This document shows positions 8,389 through 15,262 of a stretch of 64,000 bases of DNA, piece by piece. The notes under the pieces are model-generated. The model saw only the letters and a program-made list of their open reading frames with translations. It was not told the DNA's origin and did not search any database. Both the position numbers and the translations under genes were made by a program. Numbering within the stretch: position 1 is the stretch's first letter; every line of letters begins with the position of its first letter. Origin of the DNA: an uncultured Caldilineaceae bacterium (GTDB taxonomy: Bacteria > Chloroflexota > Anaerolineae > Caldilineales > Caldilineaceae); assembly GCA_958295915.1 (NCBI GenBank), contig OY282381.1, forward strand, positions 3,556,722 to 3,620,721, in the 5' to 3' direction.

Positions 8389-9035
8389 TCTTGGGCCAGA
8401 ATGCCTACCCCTCCCTCACTGAAGAGCGGCGCCTGTGGCGCGCCGGGTTTGCCCACATCGCCGGGCTGGACGAAGCCGGTCGCGGCGCGTTGGCCGGGCC
8501 TGTTGTGGCCGGCGCGGTCATTCCACCGACAGACTGCGCCCAAGAAGGGGTATGGGCAGAGGTGCAAGACAGCAAACTGCTGTCGCCGGCGCGGCGAGAA
8601 GAGCTGGCCGGGCAGATTCAGGCGCAAGCAGCCGCTTGGTCTGTAGGAGAAGCGTCAGCGGCAGAGATCGATGCGATCGGCATTGCCCCGGCCACGCGCC
8701 TGGCTATGCGTCGAGCTGTCCAGACACTGACCCCGCCAGCGGACCACCTGCTCATCGACTGGGTACAGCTCAAGGCGCTCAATCTTCCCCAGCTAAGTTT
8801 CACGAAAGGGGATCAGCGAATCGTCTCCATCGCCGCCGCTTCCATCCTGGCCAAGGTATACCGCGATCGGCTGCTCTGCCAGCTACATGAAGAATACCCT
8901 GAATATGGTTTTCACAGTCATAAAGGATATGGCGCACAGACCCATCTGGCCGCCATCGAACGGTTCGGCCCCTGCCCCGAGCATCGTCACTCTTTTGCCC
9001 CGATACGGCGCGCTGCCGGCCTGTTCGACAACTGA
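8382..9035 (+). CDS. rnhB: Ribonuclease HII
   Basis: 217 residues. Cleaves the RNA strand of RNA/DNA hybrids and excises single misincorporated ribonucleotides, in the cytoplasm. The hallmark DEAGRGALAGPV starts at D30/E31, followed by DSKLLSPARRE, the third acidic site in LLIDW and the fourth in AKVYRDRL; GFHSHKGYGAQTH is also typical. Length is normal for the family. The start is uncertain: the GTG at 8382 is formed by the end of a family A repeat, and the conserved protein begins around residue 10, so the repeat may have replaced the native start region. It converges on the helicase gene at 9063. Confidence 0.93.
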   Translation: MQILGQNAYPSLTEERRLWRAGFAHIAGLDEAGRGALAGPVVAGAVIPPTDCAQEGVWAEVQDSKLLSPARREELAGQIQAQAAAWSVGEASAAEIDAIGIAPATRLAMRRAVQTLTPPADHLLIDWVQLKALNLPQLSFTKGDQRIVSIAAASILAKVYRDRLLCQLHEEYPEYGFHSHKGYGAQTHLAAIERFGPCPEHRHSFAPIRRAAGLFDN

Positions 9036-9042
9036 CCTGTAT

Positions 9043-9090
9043 GGGCAACCACTAGCCACTGGCTACTGCTCACTGGCCACTGCAGTGAGC
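9043..9090. repeat. Dispersed repeat, family E (CACTGGCCACTG type)
   Basis: Runs of ACTAGCCACTGGCTACTG and CACTGGCCACTGCAGTGAG form overlapping palindromes. It lies in the convergent junction between rnhB and the helicase and extends into the helicase 3' end. Related copies: 12834, 15195, 23986, 29979, 52570. Confidence 0.55.
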
Positions 9091-11903
9091 AGTGCAAGCG
9101 TCAGGCGTTTGGTCTCCAGCACAGGACGCTGTTCATCATCCACCAACAATACAGGACCCACACAGGCAGGACATCCGTAGTGGCAGGCGCAGCCGCGGAT
9201 CAGGTCCGCGGCCCCAGCGATCAGGTCATCGTGGCGCTCGTACATCTGGGCGCTGAAGCCAATCCCGGCGGGGATGCGTTCATAAATATAGATGCGCGGC
9301 CCCCCCATCCCCTCGCGGATGACGGCGACGCCGATATCGCGCCGATCGCACATCAGATGCAGAGGGGCCAGATTGCCCAGCGCGTAGGCCAGCCCATCCA
9401 GGCCGGTGCGGGCGTGGGCGCCCGCCTCCAGGCGCTGATGGCAACGCCGACAGAGTAACATCAGATTGCTGAGCCGGTTGGCATGCCGGTCGTTTTCGTT
9501 CAAGCCCGGAATGTAGCCGAAGGCGCGGAATGGAATCAGATGATGCACATCGTGCTGGCGGCCGCACGTCTCTGGCGCGCCACATTCGACGCAGCGGTAG
9601 CCGTCCCTGGCCCGCGCTTTGGCCCGCTGCTCCTGCCAATTGGGGCCGTAGTCGTTGGGGGCATCCCGCCAGTCTCCTGCCTGCATCAGCGCAATCTGAG
9701 CCTCCGCGGTCACTTCCAGCCAGTAACCGGCGGTGTCCAGTGTGTTGGGTGGGTAGTCAAGGGGCAGAACGCCGAGATTCTCGTGGGTAAAACGCCGCAC
9801 CCGGCGGTACTGCGTTACCTGCGACGTCACCAGGATCTCGCCATAGCCCAACTGCGCGCCGCCGGCGACACGACTCTCCTGCACAGAAAGCGCCTGAATC
9901 TCCGTTTCCGCGCTGGCCTCTGTATAAAACTCCACATCTGCCGGCCACACCCACGCCAGATGCTCGTCCAAGTCTAGCCGTTCCACCAGGTAACTGCGGC
10001 CTTCGTGGATATAGACAGCGCCTTCATGCGCCAGAAATGGCGCGCTGGCGGCGTCGACTTCTCCTATGATTGTGAAAGGGCCATCCTTATTCTGATCATC
10101 AGGATAATCAGAATCTGTTTGCCGCCCCAGGCGTCTCGCCTGCCCAACTGACTCGGAACGATCGGCCGCTCCACCGGTCTGAATCACCACCGGATCGCCG
10201 CCAACGCTGCGCAGGCTAAACTGCCGGGCAGGGTAGCTGGCGCCGCTCCACAGGAAGCGGTCGCCGAAACGCTGCACGGCCCCCTCTTCAGCCAGCAGTT
10301 CGAGGACATCGGCGGTGAAAGGTGACTGGCCGAACATCTCCCCCTCCACAAACGGCAACTCAAAGGCGGCGCAGCGTATCTGATCCACCAGCAGCATCAG
10401 ATTGTCCGCATTGGCGAAGGCGTGCTCCGGCGAACGGTCCAGCAGAAACTGCGGATGATTGACGATAAACTGATCCAGCGCGCCCGCGGTTGCCACCAGC
10501 GCCGCCAGGGAGGTCTCCGTCGTGCGGCCGGCCCGGCCCCACTGCTGCCAGACGCCGGCGATCGTGCCCGGATAGCCGCAGATCAGCGCCGCCTCCAGCT
10601 GGCCGATGTCGATGCCCAACTCCAGCGCATTGGTAGCGACCACCCCGCGCACCGTCCCTGCCCGCAGACCCGCTTCGATCTGTCGCCGTTCCTGGGGCAG
10701 ATATCCGCCGCGATAGCCGCGAATGGCCATTTGGATTCTCTGTTCGGTCTTTGTCCTTTCCTTGTCGCGCCCCACAGTGGCGCGCAATACAACCTTTCTT
10801 TCTCCCATCCCCTCCCCGCTCTCTCCTTGAGCCCAGCCCTCACTGGGGAAATGGTTGAATGCGCCTCTGCTCGAGAGCGGCGCGAAAGGGAGGCGTCGAA
10901 GGCGTTCGCGTATGTAACTGAGAAGGAGTTCAACGGTGAGGCGGGCGCGGCCGAAGACGATGGTTTGCAGTCCGCCCAGCAGGAAGCGGACAGCCAATTC
11001 CTGGCTTTCCAACAGACTGCTGCGGCGCAGACCCCTGACCGGATCGTACAAAGGCGGCGCGTATAGAAGGATGTGCTTCTCGCCCTGTGGCGCGCCGTTG
11101 CGGTCGATGACCTGTACCGGCCGCTCCGTGAGGATCTCTGCCAACTGTTTGGGGTTGGCGATCGTTGCGCTGGTCAGCAGGAATTGGGGTCTGTTCGGGC
11201 TTTGCCCTTCGCGCCTTTGCGCTTTTGCGTCTCTGCGTTGTGTTCCGGGCGCAGCCTTCATGCCGTAATGGGCTGCCACCCGCCGCAGCCGGCGCAAGAC
11301 ATTGGCCACGTGGCTGCCGAAGACGCCGCGATAGCTATGCATCTCGTCGATGATGACGTAGCGCAAACCGGCGAGAAAACGCGCCCAGCCGCCGTGATAG
11401 GGCAGAATGGCAGCGTGAAGCATATCCGGGTTTGTGAGAACCAATCTGGCATTCTGGCGGATGGAGCGACGCTGGGCAGAAGGCGTGTCGCCGTCGTAGG
11501 CGGCGTACTGAAGACGCTCAGGATACTCCTGAGCCCAATCGCCGATGTCCGCCAACTGATCATGGGCCAGGGCTTTGGTAGGGAAGAGGTAGAGCGCTGT
11601 CGCATTCGCATCGTTGAGCAAGGCGTGAAGCGCCGGCAGCGTGTAGCAGAGTGTTTTGCCGCTGGCCGTGGGCGTCACGACGGCGATGTTGTGGCCGCCC
11701 AGGGCCAGGGCGATGGCCTCGGCCTGATGGCTATAGAGCTGTTGAATCCCCCGGCGATGCAGAGCGCTCGCCAGAGCTGGATGCAGACCTGCCGGTATGT
11801 CCACCAGGCAGCCGGCGCGAGCCGGCAACGTCTCCCAGGCTGTGACGTTGGCCATAAAGCCGCTGTCTCGGCGCAAGTCGGCGATGACATCTGCAATGCT
11901 CAT
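9063..11903 (-). CDS. MrfA/YprA-like DEAD/DEAH-box helicase with embedded HNH domain
   Basis: 946 residues from the ATG that overlaps the F420 reductase stop (TGATG). Superfamily 2 helicase: Q-like HQAEAI (59-64), Walker A TPTASGKT (K83), DEMH box (186-189), TSAT (about 244-247), GVVATNALELGIDIG, and QQWGRAGR motif VI. The C-terminal cysteines CACHYGCPAC (about 904) match the metal-binding end of the MrfA/YprA (DUF1998) family, which acts in DNA repair. About 760-820 is an HNH-like module: CVEC, DVHHLIPFR, NLMLLCRRCH. Three stretches look like translated dispersed repeats: 219-238, about 339-389 and about 581-607. They lie between conserved motifs, so the frame survives. Function as helicase is likely; nuclease activity is inferred. 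Confidence 0.88.
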   Translation of the reverse strand: MSIADVIADLRRDSGFMANVTAWETLPARAGCLVDIPAGLHPALASALHRRGIQQLYSHQAEAIALALGGHNIAVVTPTASGKTLCYTLPALHALLNDANATALYLFPTKALAHDQLADIGDWAQEYPERLQYAAYDGDTPSAQRRSIRQNARLVLTNPDMLHAAILPYHGGWARFLAGLRYVIIDEMHSYRGVFGSHVANVLRRLRRVAAHYGMKAAPGTQRRDAKAQRREGQSPNRPQFLLTSATIANPKQLAEILTERPVQVIDRNGAPQGEKHILLYAPPLYDPVRGLRRSSLLESQELAVRFLLGGLQTIVFGRARLTVELLLSYIRERLRRLPFAPLSSRGAFNHFPSEGWAQGESGEGMGERKVVLRATVGRDKERTKTEQRIQMAIRGYRGGYLPQERRQIEAGLRAGTVRGVVATNALELGIDIGQLEAALICGYPGTIAGVWQQWGRAGRTTETSLAALVATAGALDQFIVNHPQFLLDRSPEHAFANADNLMLLVDQIRCAAFELPFVEGEMFGQSPFTADVLELLAEEGAVQRFGDRFLWSGASYPARQFSLRSVGGDPVVIQTGGAADRSESVGQARRLGRQTDSDYPDDQNKDGPFTIIGEVDAASAPFLAHEGAVYIHEGRSYLVERLDLDEHLAWVWPADVEFYTEASAETEIQALSVQESRVAGGAQLGYGEILVTSQVTQYRRVRRFTHENLGVLPLDYPPNTLDTAGYWLEVTAEAQIALMQAGDWRDAPNDYGPNWQEQRAKARARDGYRCVECGAPETCGRQHDVHHLIPFRAFGYIPGLNENDRHANRLSNLMLLCRRCHQRLEAGAHARTGLDGLAYALGNLAPLHLMCDRRDIGVAVIREGMGGPRIYIYERIPAGIGFSAQMYERHDDLIAGAADLIRGCACHYGCPACVGPVLLVDDEQRPVLETKRLTLALLTAVASEQ
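10090..10150 (-). repeat. Family G repeat inside helicase coding sequence
   Basis: Contains TCAGGATAATCAGAATC and GGCGTCTCGCCTGCCCA. A second copy with both elements lies at 12634-12696, between genes. Here it is translated in frame as about 25 residues (SVGQARRLGRQTDSDYP and neighbours). Confidence 0.6.
10735..10885 (-). repeat. Families B and C palindromes inside helicase coding sequence
   Basis: 10861-10884 is a family B palindrome (starts GCGCCTCTGCTCGAGAG) with its conserved TTGAAT flank, and 10767-10785 is a family C palindrome (GCGCCCCACAGTGGCGCGC). Together they encode about 50 extra residues between the RERLRR and IRGYRGGYLP parts of the helicase C-terminal lobe. Confidence 0.65.
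11185..11255 (-). repeat. Family A-type repeat inside helicase coding sequence
   Basis: Minus-strand reading gives ACGCAGAGACGCAAAAGCGCAAAGGCGC-like sequence, translated as TQRRDAKAQRREGQ (helicase residues 221-234). It sits between the DEMH box and the SAT motif without breaking the frame. Confidence 0.65.
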
Positions 11904-12619
11904 CACTCCGGAATCCCCGTAATCCGAATCCCGCTCCCCTTCACTTTGTGGCGCATGTTGATGCCGATGAGGACAGCGGTCAATCCTTCGCTGACGCTGC
12001 TGTTTGCAAGCGCGCCAGCATCGATGCCCCGCATCCCCGCTGCCTGAGCCAGTTCCATAGCCGTCTGCTTTGCCTCTCTGTCGTCGCCGGTTATCAGAAT
12101 ATCGCAGTCGATCGTATGGCTCAGGTCCTTCAGATGGCTGGCGCTGATATTCTGGAAGGCGGCTACCAGCCGCGCCTTGTCCCCCAAAAAGGCCTGGGCC
12201 TCTTCCGCAGCCGACCCTGCCGCCGGACGCCAGACCCGGCTCACCTGTGGCGGTTTCAGAGGAACGACGACGCTGACGACAATCTTGCCCTGACAGCCGG
12301 CCTGAATCTGTTCAAGAATGCCAACCTGGGAATCGTACGGAACGCTGAGGATGATGACAGCCGCGGCCGCGGCCGCAGCCGAGTTTGTATCGCCTGCAAT
12401 GGCTGCGCTGTTGGCCGGCAAAAGCGCGGTCAGTTCCGCCGCCGCGGCACGGGCTTTTTCGCGGCTGCGGCTGCCGATAAGAATCGGATAGCCGGCCGCA
12501 GCCCAGCGCAAGGCCAGGCCAGAACCCTCCGCGCCTGTGCCGCCAATTACGGCGAGTATCGGACGGCTGCGCCGCCACGTCTGCGGGCCATGTGCAGCCG
12601 TCCGATTAGGATGGGGCAT
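11903..12619 (-). CDS. npdG: NADPH-dependent F420 reductase
   Basis: 238 residues from ATG 12619, chosen because AAAGGAGATCTCG precedes it directly; the longer frame is encoded by a dispersed repeat. Reduces coenzyme F420 with NADPH in the cytoplasm. The N-terminal Rossmann motif ILAVIGGTGAEGSGLALRWA and the GSRSREKARAAAAEL segment, where the arginine-rich loop after the second strand binds the NADPH phosphate, are characteristic. VIILSVPYDSQ, KIVVSVVVPL, AFQNISASHL and DILITGDD fit the family. The stop overlaps the helicase start (TGATG), so the two are coupled. Presence implies F420 use in this organism. Confidence 0.88.
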   Translation of the reverse strand: MPHPNRTAAHGPQTWRRSRPILAVIGGTGAEGSGLALRWAAAGYPILIGSRSREKARAAAAELTALLPANSAAIAGDTNSAAAAAAAVIILSVPYDSQVGILEQIQAGCQGKIVVSVVVPLKPPQVSRVWRPAAGSAAEEAQAFLGDKARLVAAFQNISASHLKDLSHTIDCDILITGDDREAKQTAMELAQAAGMRGIDAGALANSSVSEGLTAVLIGINMRHKVKGSGIRITGIPE

Positions 12620-12633
12620 CGAGATCTCCTTTC

Positions 12634-12696
12634 GATCGATCAGGATAATTCGAATAAGGGAGCGTAGACGTCTCGCCTGCCCAGGATTCTGATCGC
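12634..12696. repeat. Family G repeat, intergenic copy
   Basis: GATCAGGATAATTCGAATAA and GACGTCTCGCCTGCCCAGGA, matching the copy inside the helicase at 10090-10150. It lies directly upstream of the F420 reductase ribosome-binding site. Confidence 0.55.
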
Positions 12697-12763
12697 CAAA
12701 ATCTCTCCCATGTCTCCTGCGCTCGTTCCCGGCTGCAGGTGGTGATGGCCGCCTCGTCAACAA

Positions 12764-12826
12764 TCAGCAACGTCTCGTGTCGTCAAATGTAATGACCGTC
12801 GCGTTGTGAATCAGCGTTCCCATCAT
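12764..12826 (-). pseudogene. Stub of an amidohydrolase-like N-terminus
   Basis: ATG-ATG at 12826/12823 opens MMGTLIHNATVITFDDTRRC and then stops. TLIHNATVITFDD is the usual first beta strand of composite-domain amidohydrolases. A frame change gives LLIVDEAAITTC immediately after. Nothing more of such an enzyme follows. Too short for certainty. Confidence 0.3.
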
Positions 12827-12833
12827 TAAACCA

Positions 12834-12885
12834 GTGGGTAGTGGCCAGTGAGTAGGGGCAACCACAAGGGTTGCCCAACAGAGCA
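12834..12885. repeat. Dispersed repeat, family E with GGGCAACC arms
   Basis: GGTAGTGGCCAGTGAGTAGG followed by GGGCAACCACAAGGGTTGCCC, a perfect hairpin with a 5-base loop. The same GGGCAACCAC element occurs at 9042 and 15189. Confidence 0.5.
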
Positions 12886-12907
12886 GCGCCACGACACAAT
12901 CAAACCA

Positions 12908-12979
12908 GTTTTTAGTTGCCAGTTTTTCGTTTTTAGCAACTGCGCTGTTACTCGAAACTGAAAACGCAAAACTAGAAAC
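12908..12979. repeat. 72-bp imperfect palindrome, family F copy 1
   Basis: Starts GTTTTTAGTTGCCAG and ends CGCAAAACTAGAAAC. It is base-for-base identical to 21383-21454. AT-rich foldback structure. Confidence 0.85.
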
Positions 12980-13044
12980 TATCAGTAGGGCAAGTATACG
13001 GTTGCCCGTTAGAAACGCAAACACAGAGACGCGCCCAGCCCGAT

Positions 13045-13074
13045 TTTTCCCTTTCAGCCTGAACTCTTTATACT
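13045..13074 (+). promoter_or_regulatory. Possible promoter of the sugar epimerase gene
   Basis: TATACT at 13069-13074, preceded 18 bases upstream by a weak TTTTCC (13045-13050). The start codon follows 39 bases later with AGGAG in between. The -10 box is good, the -35 poor. Confidence 0.4.
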
Positions 13075-13113
13075 GCTTTATCAGGACTTGAACACTCAGA
13101 AGAGGAGCGTTGC

Positions 13114-14064
13114 GTGAAAATACTCGTCACGGGTGGAGCTGGCTTTATCGGTAGTCACATCTCGCACTGGCTGCGCAAGGCCGGCCACGAGATCGCAATC
13201 ATCGACAATCTGCGCACCGGCAAACAGACCAATGTACCCGCAGATGTGCCGCTTTATGAAGCGGACATTCGCGACCAGGCACGGCTGGCAGAACTGTTTG
13301 CCAAGGAACGTCCGCAGGTGATTGTGCATCAGGCCGCCCTGGCGAACGTGCGCGAAAGTATGCAGGATCCGATCACATATGCCGAAGTGAACATAATCGG
13401 CGCCCTGCATCTGCTGGAGTTGGCAAAGAAATACAACTGCCGCAAATTCGTCTTTGCCAGCACGGGAGGCGCGGTGTACGGAGAGGGCTTCAGTGAAACG
13501 GAGCGCATCCTGCCCTTCACCGAGGACAGCCCTCCACAGCCCAAAGACAATTACGGCGCCAACAAGCTTAGCTGCGAGTATTACATCGATCTATATAGCC
13601 AGAACTACGACCTGCCCTACGTCATCCTACGCTATTCGAACGTGTACGGCCCCCGGCAGGATGCCAAGGGAGAGGCCGGCGTCATCGCCATTTTCACGGG
13701 CGCAATGTTGGCCGCTCATCCGACCCACATCACCGGCGACGGCGCCCAAACGCGGGATTTTATCTACGTGGACGACATCGCCAGGGCGAACGTCCTGGCC
13801 GTTGCCGGAGATGTGACCGGCATTTACAATGTGGGCACAGGCCAGCCGACAGACATCAACACCATCCATCGCCTGCTTGCAGAACTGACCGACTACCGCC
13901 TGAAACCCTCCCACCTGCCCGCGCCGGCCAGCGAAGTGCGGGCTACGTATCTGGACAGCTCCAAAGCGGGACAGGAGTTGGGTTGGGAAGCGGAGGTCGA
14001 TCTGCGGGAGGGTCTGCGCCGCACTGTAGAGTGGGCCAGAAAGAACCAGAAACAAGAGTGCTGA
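13114..14064 (+). CDS. galE: UDP-glucose 4-epimerase-like NAD-dependent epimerase
   Basis: 316 residues, GTG start with AGGAG 6 bases upstream. Extended short-chain dehydrogenase that interconverts sugar nucleotides, typically UDP-glucose and UDP-galactose. The NAD-binding GGAGFIGSH (7-15), NLRTGK, VHQAALANVRESM, FASTGGAVYG, catalytic YGANK (Y147, K151), RYSNVYGPRQ, RDFIYVDDIA and YNVGTG are all in order. Length is normal. It is followed 6 bases later by a glycosyltransferase, so both probably serve polysaccharide or glycolipid synthesis. Exact epimer specificity cannot be read from the sequence. Confidence 0.9.
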   Translation: MKILVTGGAGFIGSHISHWLRKAGHEIAIIDNLRTGKQTNVPADVPLYEADIRDQARLAELFAKERPQVIVHQAALANVRESMQDPITYAEVNIIGALHLLELAKKYNCRKFVFASTGGAVYGEGFSETERILPFTEDSPPQPKDNYGANKLSCEYYIDLYSQNYDLPYVILRYSNVYGPRQDAKGEAGVIAIFTGAMLAAHPTHITGDGAQTRDFIYVDDIARANVLAVAGDVTGIYNVGTGQPTDINTIHRLLAELTDYRLKPSHLPAPASEVRATYLDSSKAGQELGWEAEVDLREGLRRTVEWARKNQKQEC

Positions 14065-14070
14065 AAAAAG

Positions 14071-15162
14071 ATGCGCATCGTCGTCAGTGGTTGGTTCTGG
14101 GAGCGGCCCAGCGCCGGCAGCGGTCAGTATCTGCGCCGGCTGTTGCCCCATCTGATGGCTTTGCCCCCGTCAAATGGGGTAGAAAAAGCCGCAAAACAAC
14201 AACCCTGTGCGCCAAGATACACACTGCTTCTGCCACAACAGCCGCCAACAGGTGGCGATGCTGAGTACAGCCCTTCGGACCGGCAACCGCGCGCGCGTGC
14301 TTCTGAGTCGAAGAGTGGCGCTCCACATCTCCAGATCGCCGTCATCTCCCCACCTCGTCAACTGCCCCGCCAACTGGCGAAGCTCTATTGGGAGCAGGTA
14401 GTTGTGCCCCGCGCCGCGCGACATCTGCGCGCGGATGTGCTGCTGGTCCCATATTGGGCTGCGCCTCTCTGGCAGCCGATGCCGACGGTAGTAACCGTCC
14501 ATGATCTGATCCCTCTGCTTTTGCCTGTCTATCGCGCCGGATGGTTGGGCCGCCTGTATACTGGGCTGGTCAGTCATACGACCCGGCGCTGCGCGGCCAT
14601 TTTAACTGTCAGTGAAGCGGGAAAGCGGGATATCATCGCCCATCTGGGGACGCCAGCGGAGCGAGTGTTCGCTGTCCATCATGGCCCGAACGTAGAAATC
14701 GAGCCAGCCGCGCGCCGGCATAGATCCCCCGGCAACGAACGTTCTTGGTCGCCCGGTGTATCGACTCATAAACCAGGCGAGAGGCAGGTCGCGCAAAAGT
14801 ATGCGCTGCCGGAACGCTACTTTCTCTATTTGGGCGGCTTCGATGCGCGCAAAAATCTGTTGGGGATCGTGCGCGCCTATCGACGCTATCTGGACCAGAA
14901 CGGGGATCCGGCCGTGCAACTGGTGGTGGCGGGCAAGCTGCCGCTTGTGGATACGGCCTTCTACCCGGATCCACAGCGGCTCGTCCGCCATCTCAATCTG
15001 ACCGGCCAGGTGCGCTTCATCGGTTGGGTGAACGAAGACGACAAAGCGCAACTCTATGCGGGGGCCACTGCCTTCCTCTTCCCCAGCACATACGAGGGTT
15101 TCGGCATGATGCTGCTGGAGGCCATGGCCGCCGGTACGCCGGTGATCACCAGTTCGGAGTAG
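14071..15162 (+). CDS. Glycosyltransferase family 4-like protein, C-terminally truncated
   Basis: 363 residues. Retaining glycosyltransferase of the GT-B fold: TVHDLIPLLLP, ILTVSEAGKRDI, YFLYLGGFDARKNL, RFIGWVNEDDKAQLYAGA and FLFPSTYEGFGMMLLEAMAAGTPVITS are the standard donor-domain landmarks, including the E-x7-E motif. The frame stops at TAG 15160-15162 right after VITSSE. Relatives continue here for about 50-70 residues (LPEVVGDAA-type helix). A family E repeat begins about 30 bases further on. Low-complexity segments around residues 30-90 and 208-230 resemble repeat-derived insertions. Possibly inactive or partly active; the acceptor is unknown. Confidence 0.75.
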   Translation: MRIVVSGWFWERPSAGSGQYLRRLLPHLMALPPSNGVEKAAKQQPCAPRYTLLLPQQPPTGGDAEYSPSDRQPRARASESKSGAPHLQIAVISPPRQLPRQLAKLYWEQVVVPRAARHLRADVLLVPYWAAPLWQPMPTVVTVHDLIPLLLPVYRAGWLGRLYTGLVSHTTRRCAAILTVSEAGKRDIIAHLGTPAERVFAVHHGPNVEIEPAARRHRSPGNERSWSPGVSTHKPGERQVAQKYALPERYFLYLGGFDARKNLLGIVRAYRRYLDQNGDPAVQLVVAGKLPLVDTAFYPDPQRLVRHLNLTGQVRFIGWVNEDDKAQLYAGATAFLFPSTYEGFGMMLLEAMAAGTPVITSSE

Positions 15163-15194
15163 GGGCTGGCCTTGCGCGCCGACCCTGTGGGCAA

Positions 15195-15262
15195 CCACAA
15201 CTGCAGTGGCCAGTCACCAGTAACGGCGCTGGCCACTGGAAGCTGACTACTGGCCACTGGAT
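15195..15262. repeat. Dispersed repeat, family E
   Basis: AACTGCAGTGGCCAGTCACC and GCGCTGGCCACTGGAAGCTG and ACTACTGGCCACTGGA form overlapping palindromes. It separates the truncated glycosyltransferase from the convergent LysM gene and supplies that gene's stop codon. Confidence 0.6.

Noticed and set aside
10360-11066. Plus-strand open frames opposite the helicase
   Set aside because: The helicase motifs on the minus strand are unambiguous; the opposite frames are long only because of high GC content and translated repeats.
12764-13024. An 86-codon minus-strand open frame
   Set aside because: Its first two thirds are dispersed repeat sequence (families E and F). Only the last 20 codons resemble a protein and are noted as an amidohydrolase stub.
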